Origin: Hydrogenophaga sp.
GTDB lineage: Bacteria; Pseudomonadota; Gammaproteobacteria; Burkholderiales; Burkholderiaceae_C
DNA length: 64,000 bases
Direction of reading: 5' to 3'
Assembly: GCA_030682835.1 (NCBI GenBank)
Contig: JAUXNG010000012.1
Span: 1-64,000, forward strand
How positions within the stretch are numbered: the first letter of the stretch is position 1; every line of letters begins with the position of its first letter. The position numbers and the translations under genes were made by a program. This document shows, piece after piece, positions 18,572-26,988 of this stretch. Below the pieces are notes generated by a model that saw only the letters and a program-made list of their open reading frames with translations, was not told the DNA's origin and searched no databases.

Positions 18572-18599
18572 TAAAGTCACCCCGCATTTGAGCCGATAG
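18572..18599 (+). promoter_or_regulatory. Sigma-28 (FliA) promoter of flgM
   Basis: A TAAAGTCA -35 box (18572-18579) and GCCGATAG -10 box (18592-18599), separated by 12 nt, against the consensus TAAAGTTT-N11-GCCGATAA. The transcript would start about 33 nt before the flgM ATG. A sigma-28 promoter here gives the usual feedback, with FliA driving its own anti-sigma factor. Confidence 0.8.
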
Positions 18600-18639
18600 T
18601 CTTTCCACAACGCCCCAAATCCGGGGACTGGAGAGTGAT

Positions 18640-18978
18640 ATGAAAGTCGAATCTTCACCCGACTCGTACATAGGTTCGGTGGCCGGCGGCCCTCAGAAGG
18701 CGGCACAGACACCGCCCGCAGGCGCCGAAGGGGCCGGTGCAGCCGCGCCTGCCGCAGCGGCCGCGAAACCGCAGGCAGCCGCGGGCGTGACCGTCACCCT
18801 GTCCCCCACCAGCCAGGCCATGGCTTCGGGTGGCAGCAGCAGCGACGTGTTCAACGCGGAAAAGGTTGAGGCCATGAAACAGGCCATCGCCAGCGGTACC
18901 TTCCAGGTGAACGCCGAGGCGATCGCCGACAAGATGCTGTCCAACGCCGCCGAAATGCTCAGCGCCACCCGCGCCTGA
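18640..18978 (+). CDS. flgM: Anti-sigma-28 factor FlgM
   Basis: A 112-residue FlgM. The C-terminal half (FNAEKVEAMKQAIASGTFQV, then NAEAIADKMLSNAAEML) is the FliA-binding region. The N-terminal half is Ala/Pro-rich and disordered, as is typical. It holds FliA inactive until the hook is complete, then is exported. The start at 18640 lies just after a GAGAG ribosome-like site. It has its own sigma-28 promoter upstream and is followed 20 bp later by flgN. Confidence 0.93.
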   Translation: MKVESSPDSYIGSVAGGPQKAAQTPPAGAEGAGAAAPAAAAAKPQAAAGVTVTLSPTSQAMASGGSSSDVFNAEKVEAMKQAIASGTFQVNAEAIADKMLSNAAEMLSATRA

Positions 18979-18998
18979 TAACCCCAGCAGAGGCCCCC

Positions 18999-19373
18999 AT
19001 GACCCCAGCCGCACCCACCACGAACACCCACCCCTGGATCGTGTCGCTGCAGGCCGGGCTGGACGGGCTGGAAACCGCGCTGCTGCAGGGCGACGCGCCC
19101 GGTGTGCAGACCGCCAGCGCGGCGGTGCAGGCGGTGCTGCAGAACGCGCCCCGCACGGCCGAATTCGGCGTGCCCGGCAGCACACTCGCCATCGACATGC
19201 ACCGCGCAGCCCATCGTTTCGGGCAATTGCGCCAGGCCGTGCTGCGCGCCAGCGCCCAGAGCCAGCGCGCCGTGCACAGCCTGCTGCCCCAGCAGGCCCC
19301 CGCCACCTACGGCACCCTCTCAGGCGCGAAGCCCTCCACCGGCGGTGCCGGCCGGGCTTACCTCGCGGCCTGA
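18999..19373 (+). CDS. flgN: FlgN-type export chaperone
   Basis: A 124-residue protein, mostly helical, in the standard flgM-flgN position. FlgN chaperones the junction proteins FlgK and FlgL to the export gate. Sequence conservation in this family is low; the call rests on size, helical N-terminus (LQAGLDGLETALLQGDAPGV), the LRQAVLRASAQSQRAVHSL segment and position 20 bp behind flgM. The last 25 residues are Gly/Ala/Ser-rich and probably disordered. Confidence 0.82.
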   Translation: MTPAAPTTNTHPWIVSLQAGLDGLETALLQGDAPGVQTASAAVQAVLQNAPRTAEFGVPGSTLAIDMHRAAHRFGQLRQAVLRASAQSQRAVHSLLPQQAPATYGTLSGAKPSTGGAGRAYLAA

Positions 19374-19564
19374 CACCTGCGCCCCACCCTCCCCTCTGGC
19401 CGCGTGGCCATGGTCGGCCTTGCGCCGCCTGATGAGCGCCCGCGGGCGATCGATAATGGGGCCTCGACCCTGCGCCTGAGCACCGGCACGCCAGGCGGGT
19501 GGTTCGAGCCATCACCCGCCCTGTCCAGCGGCATCGCGGGGCCCACCCCTTCCGAGAGTGCTCC

Positions 19565-20416
19565 ATGCAGAACCTGATCCAGTTTGGTGAAAACGCGGCC
19601 AAGATCTTCGTGTTCGACCAGGTCTACCCGCTCAGTGCCGCAACCGAACAAGCCAAGCAGAAGCGGCTCAATGCCTTCGGACTCACCGCCAAGCTCAACC
19701 CGTTCAAGCGCCCAAAGGAAGACACCGTGCTGCTGACCAAGCACGAGCTGCGCTACGAGCCGTTCTGGCACGTGGCGGCGCGGCGAGAGGTCGATTTCAC
19801 CCGCGAGATCACCTATCCGGTCGACGTGGGCAACGTGCACGCCCAGGTGGTGCTGATCAATGGCGAGCAGTTCCCCATCACCACCCACGGCAAGAAGCGT
19901 TCGATCAATGTGGCGGCGGTCGAGGTCTGCCACCGCAAGATCGACTACGTGGACTTCCTGGACGGCCTGGGCCGCGAGATCAAGCGCGCCACGCTCGAAA
20001 ACTACGTGAGCAACTACCGCTCCCAGGAACAGCTGGTGCTGGACCTGCCCGAGGCGGTGGACCTGAAGCTGCGCGCGCCAACGCTGCGGCAGCGGATCGA
20101 CCAGACGCTGTCCACCGAGGTCATCAACGCGCACGAAGTGCAGCAGGACCTGCGCACGCTCGAGAAGTCATACATCTACTACCGGCCCGTGTTCGCGTTC
20201 GAGTTCGCCTGGACCACGGAAGACAAGCTGGGCGTGATCGAGGTCGACGGCCTCACCGGCGAGGTGGTGGAAAACGGTCAGTGGTTCAAGGACAAGATCG
20301 GCGCCATTGCCACGCGCGAGATGCTGTTCGAAGCGGGGGCCGAGCTGGCCGGCGCGCTGGTGCCGGGCGGCGGCCTGGCGGTGAAAGTGATCGGTCGCAT
20401 CACCGCGCCGACCTGA
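19565..20416 (+). CDS. Unrecognised protein in the flagellar locus
   Basis: A 283-residue protein that I do not recognise. The ATG at 19565 follows GAGAGTG and begins MQNLIQFGENAAKIFVFDQV. No signal peptide is apparent. It is rich in charged residues and beta-type segments (YEPFWHVAARREVDFTREIT), with a Gly/Ala hydrophobic C-terminal end (AELAGALVPGGGLAVKVIG) that could associate with a membrane or hold a glycine hinge. It sits between flgN and the convergent fliA. A GATAAT hexamer at 19452-19457 could be a vegetative -10 box. Codon use matches its neighbours, so it is very likely expressed; nothing in it identifies a flagellar role. Confidence 0.7.
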   Translation: MQNLIQFGENAAKIFVFDQVYPLSAATEQAKQKRLNAFGLTAKLNPFKRPKEDTVLLTKHELRYEPFWHVAARREVDFTREITYPVDVGNVHAQVVLINGEQFPITTHGKKRSINVAAVEVCHRKIDYVDFLDGLGREIKRATLENYVSNYRSQEQLVLDLPEAVDLKLRAPTLRQRIDQTLSTEVINAHEVQQDLRTLEKSYIYYRPVFAFEFAWTTEDKLGVIEVDGLTGEVVENGQWFKDKIGAIATREMLFEAGAELAGALVPGGGLAVKVIGRITAPT

Positions 20417-20441
20417 GCGGGCCGCGGGCTGGCCGGCTCAG
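20413..20441. terminator. Hairpin shared by convergent genes
   Basis: CTGAGC (20413-20418) pairs with GCTCAG (20436-20441), with GGCC on each side inside and one G-G mismatch, around a 7-nt loop. The stem contains the stop codons of both convergent genes (the unrecognised gene and fliA). It has no T-run on either side, so simple intrinsic termination is uncertain. Confidence 0.5.
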
Positions 20442-21160
20442 TGCTCGCGCAGCTTGGCGCGCAGGCGGGCGATGGACTGGCTGTGCAGCTGGCAGATGCG
20501 CGACTCGGTCACGCCGAGCACGGCGGCGATTTCCTTCAGGTTCATGTCGTGCTCGTAGTACATGCTCATGATCTGTTGTTCGCGCTCGGGCAGCACATTG
20601 ATGGCCGCCACCAGGGCCATGCGCATGCGCTGGTCCTGCAGCACGGCTGACGGCTCCGCGTCGGTCTCGCCCATGTGGCGGTCGAGGAAGCCGTCGTCGT
20701 CATCGCCATGGCCGCTGATGTCTTCCAGGTAGACCAGCTGGGTGCCGCGCACCTTGGCCAGCAGGTGCTGGTAGTCGGCCAGCTCCATGCCCAGTTCCTT
20801 GGCAATCTCCGATTCCAGTGGCGCGCGGTGCAGCTTCTGCTGCAGCCGGTGCACGGCCTGCTCGATGTCTTTCTGGCTCTTGCGCGAGCCGCGCGACATC
20901 CAGTCGCCGTCGCGCAGTTCGTCGATCATGGCGCCGCGGATGCGCTGGCTGGCAAAGGTCTCGAACTGCACGCCCTGCTTGGGCTCGAAGCGCGCGATGG
21001 CTTCGGTCAGGCCGATCATGCCGACCTGGATCAGGTCGTCCAGCTCGACGCTGGGGGGCAGCTTGGCGATCATGTGGTGGGCCAGGCGACGCACCAGCGG
21101 ACTGTATTTGCGCAGCTGCTCGTCCCGGTTGAGGGTGCCTTTGGCGGTGTACATGTTCAT
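20438..21160 (-). CDS. fliA: RNA polymerase sigma factor FliA (sigma-28)
   Basis: A 240-residue flagellar sigma factor that directs transcription of late flagellar and chemotaxis genes. Region 2 is clear (YSPLVRRLAHHMIAKLPPSV, DDLIQVGMIGLTEAIARFEP, FETFASQRIRGAMIDELRDG), as is region 4 (LPEREQQIMSMYYEHDMNLK, EIAAVLGVTESRICQLHSQS). Its ATG overlaps the stop of the FlhG-like gene by one base (TGATG), so the two should be translationally coupled. It is the last gene of the flhB-flhA-flhF-flhG-like-fliA run. Confidence 0.97.
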   Translation of the reverse strand: MNMYTAKGTLNRDEQLRKYSPLVRRLAHHMIAKLPPSVELDDLIQVGMIGLTEAIARFEPKQGVQFETFASQRIRGAMIDELRDGDWMSRGSRKSQKDIEQAVHRLQQKLHRAPLESEIAKELGMELADYQHLLAKVRGTQLVYLEDISGHGDDDDGFLDRHMGETDAEPSAVLQDQRMRMALVAAINVLPEREQQIMSMYYEHDMNLKEIAAVLGVTESRICQLHSQSIARLRAKLREH

Positions 21161-21942
21161 CAGCTCCAGAGTGGGAGGGCGCCCGCTGTGCGGGTCGCTG
21201 CGGGGGCCGGCCTGGCCTGGCCTGCGCGCGGCGCGCAGGTGAGCGCGGCTTCCTGCACGCGGTGGCCCCAGGTGTGGACCGGCCAGGCGTCCAGCGCCAG
21301 GCCCAGGTGGCGCTGCGCGCAGTCGGCCACGGTGTCCACCGTCTGCTGCAGCGCAGAGGCGGCATCGGGCGAGGCCAGCGGGGCCAGCACCGGCGCCAGG
21401 CCGGCACCGTGCAGCAGCTTCACGGCACCGTAGGTGTCAAAGGTGGCCTGGGGCTGCTCCAGCACGGGCACCAGCACGCGTGCCCCGCTGCCACCCAGCA
21501 GCTGGCCCAGCGAGAACGCCGGGGCAAACAGCAGCACCAGGGCCTCGGGGGCAAAGGGGGCGAGCAGGCGCGAGAGCGCCACGCCGGCACCGCCTGCGCG
21601 GGCCGTCTCCTGCAGGGACTGCAGACCGAGTGCGCCCGGCATCGCCAGCCACTCGGCACCGTCTACCGGACAGGCCAGGCCCGAGATGGATGGGTCCTGC
21701 AGCGCACGCAGCAGGCCCAGGTGGCTGCCATCGCCGCGCAGGCGGCTGGACGATTCGGTGGCACTGCCGTCCACGATGACGGGCGCGCGGTCCAGCGCCG
21801 TCAGGTGGGCCGCCAGCGTGCACAGCAGTTCGTAGGCGCGGGCCGGCTGTGCGGGGCAGGCCACCGCCATCAGGCCGGCACTGGCCAGCGGCCGTTGCCG
21901 GGCGCGCAGGCCGGCGGCCTGGTCGAAACCGATCTCAAACAT
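21160..21942 (-). CDS. FlhG-like MinD-fold protein without P-loop
   Basis: A 260-residue protein in the position of flhG/fleN, between flhF (8-bp overlap) and fliA (1-bp overlap). Residues 7-13 read DQAAGLR, matching the DQAxxLR motif by which FlhG activates the FlhF GTPase. The next segment follows the MinD pattern of strand, loop, helix, strand (LMAVACP, then a helix LLCTLAAHLTAL, then APVIVDG), but the loop that should be KGGVGKT reads PAQPARA. I therefore expect loss of ATP binding. The ATG at 21942 fits the overlap; an upstream extension would lie inside flhF in another frame. It could control flagellar number or placement through FlhF; this is inferred. Confidence 0.75.
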   Translation of the reverse strand: MFEIGFDQAAGLRARQRPLASAGLMAVACPAQPARAYELLCTLAAHLTALDRAPVIVDGSATESSSRLRGDGSHLGLLRALQDPSISGLACPVDGAEWLAMPGALGLQSLQETARAGGAGVALSRLLAPFAPEALVLLFAPAFSLGQLLGGSGARVLVPVLEQPQATFDTYGAVKLLHGAGLAPVLAPLASPDAASALQQTVDTVADCAQRHLGLALDAWPVHTWGHRVQEAALTCAPRAGQARPAPAATRTAGALPLWS

Positions 21943-23464
21943 GGGAGGCCCCCAGGTCGACGCCGCGGGTGGACGATTGCGAAAAGTAGAAGCCCATGTC
22001 GGAGCCCAGTGGGTCAAACGCCGACTTGCCCTGGGTGCCCATGGACATGCGCACCAGCGCGGCGGCGTCGGGGTTCTGCCAGTCTTCGGGCACGCGCTGG
22101 CCGTTGGCCACACCGCGCAGCACCACCTGGTGGCGGATCAGGGCGTCAATGGCCGGGCCGAGCTTCACGGCTTCGTCCACCTTGCTGAGCACCGCACCGT
22201 GCAGCGTGCTCGCCTTGAAGGCGGTGAGCACGTCGTCCAGCGTATCGCCGTGCGAACTGGCGTTGAGCACCAGCGTCTTCTTGACCTTGGGCACATCGAG
22301 CACATCGAGCATGTCCTGGATGCGCTGGTCGCGCTGACCCAGGCCGGCGGTGTCGATGATCACCATGCGCTTGTTCGACAGCAGGTTGAGCAGGTCTTTC
22401 AGGGCGGCGCGGTCATGGGCCAGATGGGCCACCACACCGAGCATGCGGCCGTAGGCGCGCAGCTGCTCGAAACCCGAGACGCGGTAGGTGTCGAGCGTGA
22501 TCAGGCCCACGCTGCCAGCGCCGTGCTGCTGCACGCACTGGGCGGCGAGCTTGGCGGCCGTGGTGGTCTTGCCCACGCCGGTGGCGCCGATCAGCGCCAG
22601 CACACCACCCTCGTCGCACAGGCCTTCGCCGGGCGCCGCCACTTTGAGGTTGCGCGTGAGCACATCCATGACCCAGCGCACCGCCTCGGGCGCACCGGAC
22701 TCGCTGGACACGCGCTCCAGCACGGCACGGGCCATGGTGGGCGAGTAGCCCGAGCGGATCAGCTTGAGCATCAGGTTCGACTGGATCGGGTTCTGCTTCG
22801 AGCTGCCCAGCCAGGCCAGCGTGTTGAAACGCTCCTCGATCATGTCCTTCAGCGCCGACAGCTCCACCGCCACGCCGTTGTCGCGGGCCGCGAATTCCGG
22901 TGCCGGCGGTGCCGCGCGGCGCTCGGCCGTGCGCGGCTGCCGGGGAGGCAGCGAGTCGTCCCAAGCGGGCTCGGGCATGTTGCGGGTGCGAATGGGGGGC
23001 GGCACCTGCGCGGCCATCGGCTGCGCCAGGTTCACGCGCTGCACCGGCACCTGCACCGCCTCGGCGCGGGCCGCGGCCATGCGCTGGCCGGCACCCACGG
23101 GCGCAGGAGCCGCGGCGGCTTCACCACCGAGAGCTTCGCGGCGCTTGCGCAGCATGCGCTCACGCACATATTCCTGGAACGACAGCGTGCTCATTGCCAG
23201 CGCCTCGGTGTCTTCCTCCACCGAATCGCTCGCCGCCACGGGCGCCGGGGCCGGTGCCTGCCGCAGCTGAGGGCGGGCCGGTGCCGGCTGGGCCGCCTTG
23301 GCGCCGGACCCGAGCGAGGCCAGGCTCTCTTCGGCGGCGGCCATCACCTCGAAGCCGTCTTCGGTGCTGCGGGTGGAGAGGATCACGGCGCTGTCGCCAA
23401 AGGCGTTGCGTGCCTTGGCCATGGCTTCGCGCGAAGTCTGTGCGGTGAATCGCTGGATGTTCAT
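21935..23464 (-). CDS. flhF: Flagellar biosynthesis GTPase FlhF
   Basis: A 509-residue SRP-type GTPase that sets flagellar placement at the pole. The N-terminal B domain is followed by a low-complexity Pro/Ala linker of about residues 55-180. The NG domain has P-loop GATGVGKTTTAAKLAA (about residue 290), LITLDTYRVSGFEQL, and DTAGLGQRD in place of the usual DTAG-R motif. It overlaps flhA by 4 bp (ATGA) upstream and the FlhG-like gene by 8 bp downstream. Presence of FlhF suggests polar flagellation. Confidence 0.95.
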   Translation of the reverse strand: MNIQRFTAQTSREAMAKARNAFGDSAVILSTRSTEDGFEVMAAAEESLASLGSGAKAAQPAPARPQLRQAPAPAPVAASDSVEEDTEALAMSTLSFQEYVRERMLRKRREALGGEAAAAPAPVGAGQRMAAARAEAVQVPVQRVNLAQPMAAQVPPPIRTRNMPEPAWDDSLPPRQPRTAERRAAPPAPEFAARDNGVAVELSALKDMIEERFNTLAWLGSSKQNPIQSNLMLKLIRSGYSPTMARAVLERVSSESGAPEAVRWVMDVLTRNLKVAAPGEGLCDEGGVLALIGATGVGKTTTAAKLAAQCVQQHGAGSVGLITLDTYRVSGFEQLRAYGRMLGVVAHLAHDRAALKDLLNLLSNKRMVIIDTAGLGQRDQRIQDMLDVLDVPKVKKTLVLNASSHGDTLDDVLTAFKASTLHGAVLSKVDEAVKLGPAIDALIRHQVVLRGVANGQRVPEDWQNPDAAALVRMSMGTQGKSAFDPLGSDMGFYFSQSSTRGVDLGASHV

Positions 23465-25539
23465 GCTGCTAGCTCTCCAAGAATCGGGCCAATGCGGATC
23501 AGGTGGGTTTCAGGAATTTCGCTGTGGGCCAGCACCTGCAGGCGGGGTGCTGCGCGGCGCAGCAGGCGGGCCATGGCGGTGCGGATCGCGTCGGGCACCA
23601 GCAGACAGGCGGGAACGCCCTTCTCTTCCTGGCGGTTGGCGATGTCGGCGGCCGACTTGCTCAGCATCTCGGCCACGCCCGGGTCGAGTGCGCCGTTGGC
23701 GGCGCCCGACAGGGCCTGCATCAGCAGGCGCTCCAGGCCGGGCTCGATGGCGATCACTTCCAGCTCTTTCACCGGGCCGTAGATCTGCTGCACGATGGCC
23801 GGGGCCAGGGCGGTGCGCACGCGGCGGGCCAGCTCGACCGGGTCGTTGGTGCCGCTGGCGTGCTCGGCGATCGATTCGATGATGGTGCGGATGTCGCGCA
23901 CGTGCACAGACTCTTCCAGCAGCAGCTGGAGAACTTTCTGGAACGTGGCGACGGAGATCATTTTGGGGACGACTTCTTCGATCAGTTTGGGGGCCAGGCG
24001 GGTCACGTGTTCGACCAGGTCATGGGTCTCGGTGCGGCTCAACAAGCGAGCGGCCTGGACTTGCATCAAGTGTGAAAGATGCGTGGCCAGCACAGTCTCG
24101 GAATCAACCACCGTAAAACCGGCCATCTGCGCGTTTTCACGTTGCGCGTCTTCGATCCAGTGCGCCGGCAGGCCGAAGGCCGGGTCGGTGGTGGGGGTGC
24201 CGATCAGCGGCGTGCCGATGCCGCTGGGGTCGATGGCCAGGAACATGCCGGGGAACACCTCACCCTCGCCCACCACCACGCCACGCAGGGTGATGCGGTA
24301 GCCGCTGGGGCGCAGTTCCAGGTTGTCGCGCACGTGCACGGCCGGCGGCAGAAAGCCCACCTCCTGCGCGAATTTCTTGCGCACACCCTTGATGCGGTTC
24401 AGCAGGTCGCCCTGGCGGGTCTTGTCGACCATGGCGATCAGGCGGTAGCCCAGCTCCAGGCCGAGCAGATCGACCGGCTGCAGGTCGTCCCAGGTGGCTT
24501 CACCGTCACTGGTGGGGGCCGGTGCCTCGGGCTCGGCCACCGGCCGGCGCTGCAAGCGGGTGCGCCACCAGGCCATGGCCCCGATCACGGCCGCAAAGCT
24601 GAGGAACACCGCGTGCGGCATGCCCGGCACGATGCCCAGCATGAACAGCACCACGGCCGTGATGCCCATCACCTTGGGCGACAGGAACATCTGGTTCATG
24701 ACCTGGTTGCCCAGGTCGGCGTCCTTGCCCACGCGCGAGACCACCATGGCCGCGGCCACCGAGATCAGCAGCGAAGGAATCTGCGCCACCAGCGCGTCGC
24801 CCACGGCCAGCAGGATGTAGCTGTTGGCGGCCTCGCCCATCGACAGGCCGTGCTGCATCACGCCAATGGCGAAGCCGCCAATGAGGTTGATGATGAGGAT
24901 CAGGATGCCGGCAATGGCGTCGCCGCGCACGAACTTGGACGCACCGTCCATGGAGCCGAAGAACTCGGCCTCTTCGCCCACTTCGGCGCGGCGGCGCTTG
25001 GCTTCCTTTTCGTCGATCAGGCCGGCGTTCAGGTCGGCGTCGATCGCCATCTGCTTGCCCGGCATGGCGTCCAGCGTGAAGCGGGCCGACACCTCGGCAA
25101 TGCGCTCGGAACCCTTGGTGATCACCACGAAGTTGATCACCACCAGAATCGCAAACACGATGAAACCGACCGCGAAATTGCCGCCGATCAGGAAGCTGCC
25201 AAAGGCCTCGATCACCGCGCCCGCGGCGCCCGCGCCGGTGTGGCCTTCGAGCAGCACCACCCGGGTGGAGGCCACGTTGAGCGAGAGTCGCAGCAGCGTG
25301 GTGAGCAGCAGCACGGTGGGAAACACCGAGAAGTCCAGCGGGCGCTTCATGTAGGCCGCCACCATCATCACCACCAGCGCCAGGGCGATGTTGAGCGTGA
25401 AGAAGGTGTCGAGCAGCCAGGGCGGCAGCGGCAGCACCATCATCGACAGCACCGTCATCACCAGCATGGGCGCGGCCAGGCCGCCAGCCCACGCGGCGTT
25501 GCGCGACAGCCATTGCTGCAGGGGGGCGAGTGCGTTCAT
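23461..25539 (-). CDS. flhA: Flagellar export gate protein FlhA
   Basis: A 692-residue export-gate component. The N-terminal half has about eight membrane helices, with the FHIPEP-family segment FPTVLLLTTLLRLSLNVAST near residue 70 and a cytoplasmic loop (FTLDAMPGKQMAIDADLNAG). The C-terminal half is the cytosolic ring that receives chaperone-cargo complexes. ATG overlaps the flhB stop (ATGA) and its own end overlaps flhF in the same way, showing tight coupling of flhB-flhA-flhF. Confidence 0.97.
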   Translation of the reverse strand: MNALAPLQQWLSRNAAWAGGLAAPMLVMTVLSMMVLPLPPWLLDTFFTLNIALALVVMMVAAYMKRPLDFSVFPTVLLLTTLLRLSLNVASTRVVLLEGHTGAGAAGAVIEAFGSFLIGGNFAVGFIVFAILVVINFVVITKGSERIAEVSARFTLDAMPGKQMAIDADLNAGLIDEKEAKRRRAEVGEEAEFFGSMDGASKFVRGDAIAGILILIINLIGGFAIGVMQHGLSMGEAANSYILLAVGDALVAQIPSLLISVAAAMVVSRVGKDADLGNQVMNQMFLSPKVMGITAVVLFMLGIVPGMPHAVFLSFAAVIGAMAWWRTRLQRRPVAEPEAPAPTSDGEATWDDLQPVDLLGLELGYRLIAMVDKTRQGDLLNRIKGVRKKFAQEVGFLPPAVHVRDNLELRPSGYRITLRGVVVGEGEVFPGMFLAIDPSGIGTPLIGTPTTDPAFGLPAHWIEDAQRENAQMAGFTVVDSETVLATHLSHLMQVQAARLLSRTETHDLVEHVTRLAPKLIEEVVPKMISVATFQKVLQLLLEESVHVRDIRTIIESIAEHASGTNDPVELARRVRTALAPAIVQQIYGPVKELEVIAIEPGLERLLMQALSGAANGALDPGVAEMLSKSAADIANRQEEKGVPACLLVPDAIRTAMARLLRRAAPRLQVLAHSEIPETHLIRIGPILGELAA

Positions 25540-26693
25540 GGGGTGGCCTCTGCCGCGGGTTTCTTGAAGTGGGGATCGAGCTCCTGCGGTACCAGGGGCA
25601 CCGGCATTTCACCGGGCATGGCGCCCTCGCCCTTCATGGCTGCCTTGAGCTGGTACACATAGGCCAGCACCTGGGCCACGGCGGTGTAGAGCGCCGAAGG
25701 AATCTCGTCGTCAATCTCGGCGTGGGCGTAGAGCGCACGGGCCAGCATGGGCGACTGCAGCACCGGCACCTGGCTGGCCTTGGCCACGTCGCGGATCTTC
25801 AGGGCCAGCAGGTCGGCACCCTTGGCGATCACGCGCGGTGCGCTCATGGTGGCGTCGTCGTAGCGGATCGCCACGGCGTAGTGGGTCGGGTTCATCACCA
25901 CCAGGTCGGCGCGTGGCACCGCGCCCACGCTGTTGCGCTGTGACATCTCGCGCTGGCGCTGGCGACGCCGGGCCTTCATCTGCGGATCGCCCTCGGCCTG
26001 CTTGTGCTCGCGCTTGACTTCTTCCATCGACATCTTCAGCCGGTTAGCGTGCAGGAAGCGCTGCATGGGCACGTCGATGATGGCAAAGAAGCCCACCACC
26101 AGCAGCAGCAGACCCACGCCGGCGGTGATCCAACTGCCCAGCTGGCCGAGGGCGATCTCCAGCGGCCGCATCAGCAGCGTGCCAAAGGCTTCCATGTGGT
26201 TGGAAATGAACTGCCACGCCACCACCCCCACCACGGCGGCAATGCCGGCGAGCTTGAAGGTGTCCACCGCCTGCTGCTTGGAGAACAGGCGCCCCAGGCC
26301 GGCCAGCGGGCTCAGGCGCTTGAGATCGGGCGTGATGGGCTTGACGCTCAGCGTCCAGCTGCCCGATGCGAAGGCAGATCCCAGCACCACGGCCAGCACC
26401 AGCAGGCCCAGCGGCAGCGCCAGCAACAGGCCATGCACGGCCCCGTCCACCAGCCGCTCGGCCATCAGCTGCGGCTGCAGCAGGCTCTGGTGATCAAAGC
26501 GCAGCTGCAGCGCCAAGGCCGTGCGCAGGCGCTCAAAGCCCAGCGGCATCAGTGCGATCAGCACCAGTGCACCACCCCCGAGCACCGCGAAGTTGGCCAG
26601 GTCACGCGAACGCGCCACCTGGCCATCGGTGCGCGCCTGTTTCAGGCGCTGCGGGGTGGCGGGTAGGTTCTTGTCCTGACTGGATGATTCCAT
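25536..26693 (-). CDS. flhB: Flagellar export switch protein FlhB
   Basis: A 385-residue FlhB. Four membrane helices in the first 210 residues are followed by a cytoplasmic domain with the autocleavage site NPTH (VVMNPTHYAVAIRYDD), where the protein cuts itself to switch export from hook to filament substrates. The ATG at 26693 (MESSSQDKNLPATPQRLKQA) is the normal FlhB start; an in-frame upstream codon would add 16 unrelated residues. No good Shine-Dalgarno is visible; instead a 7-bp hairpin ends four bases before the start codon. Confidence 0.95.
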   Translation of the reverse strand: MESSSQDKNLPATPQRLKQARTDGQVARSRDLANFAVLGGGALVLIALMPLGFERLRTALALQLRFDHQSLLQPQLMAERLVDGAVHGLLLALPLGLLVLAVVLGSAFASGSWTLSVKPITPDLKRLSPLAGLGRLFSKQQAVDTFKLAGIAAVVGVVAWQFISNHMEAFGTLLMRPLEIALGQLGSWITAGVGLLLLVVGFFAIIDVPMQRFLHANRLKMSMEEVKREHKQAEGDPQMKARRRQRQREMSQRNSVGAVPRADLVVMNPTHYAVAIRYDDATMSAPRVIAKGADLLALKIRDVAKASQVPVLQSPMLARALYAHAEIDDEIPSALYTAVAQVLAYVYQLKAAMKGEGAMPGEMPVPLVPQELDPHFKKPAAEATP

Positions 26694-26697
26694 GGCT

Positions 26698-26720
26698 CTG
26701 ACTCGTGGGGGTTGAGTCAG
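26698..26720 (-). promoter_or_regulatory. Hairpin just upstream of the flhB start
   Basis: CTGACTC (26698-26704) and GAGTCAG (26714-26720) are perfect complements with a 9-nt loop. Read on the minus strand the stem ends 4 nt before the flhB ATG, covering the place where a ribosome site would be. It could limit translation or mark a protein-binding site. Confidence 0.45.
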
Positions 26721-26829
26721 ATTGTGGAAGCGTGCCCCCAAAACTTAAGGGCGATAAGAGCAGGTTTCGCCCTGCTTTTCCGGGAGCAGGATGGAACACA
26801 GAAGCACAACGACGCAGCGGTGCCTGGCC

Positions 26830-26963
26830 CCTTCCCCCACTGGGGGAAGGCTGGGATGGGGGCCCGCCCGGGGGCACCATCCCTGCAAGCCCCACACGGT
26901 GCGGTGGCCTGCGTACCTGCTGGGGGAGAGCCCCCACCCCTGCCCTCCCCAAGAGGGGGAGGG
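26830..26963. repeat. Inverted pair of C-run/G-run hairpins
   Basis: Two hairpin units face each other: CCTTCCCCC-act-GGGGGAAGG next to GGGATGGGGG, and CCCTCCCC-N-GGGGAGGG preceded by CCCCCACCCC. This looks like a different palindromic intergenic repeat (REP/BIME-like) from the composite element used elsewhere in the window. Confidence 0.55.
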
Positions 26964-26988
26964 AGTCAGACCCTGCCGGGGAGTGTCA

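Noticed and set aside
24079..25662. A 527-codon open frame on the plus strand opposite flhA and flhB
   Set aside because: Its His/Gln/Val-rich composition is that of an antisense shadow; flhA and flhB on the other strand are certain.
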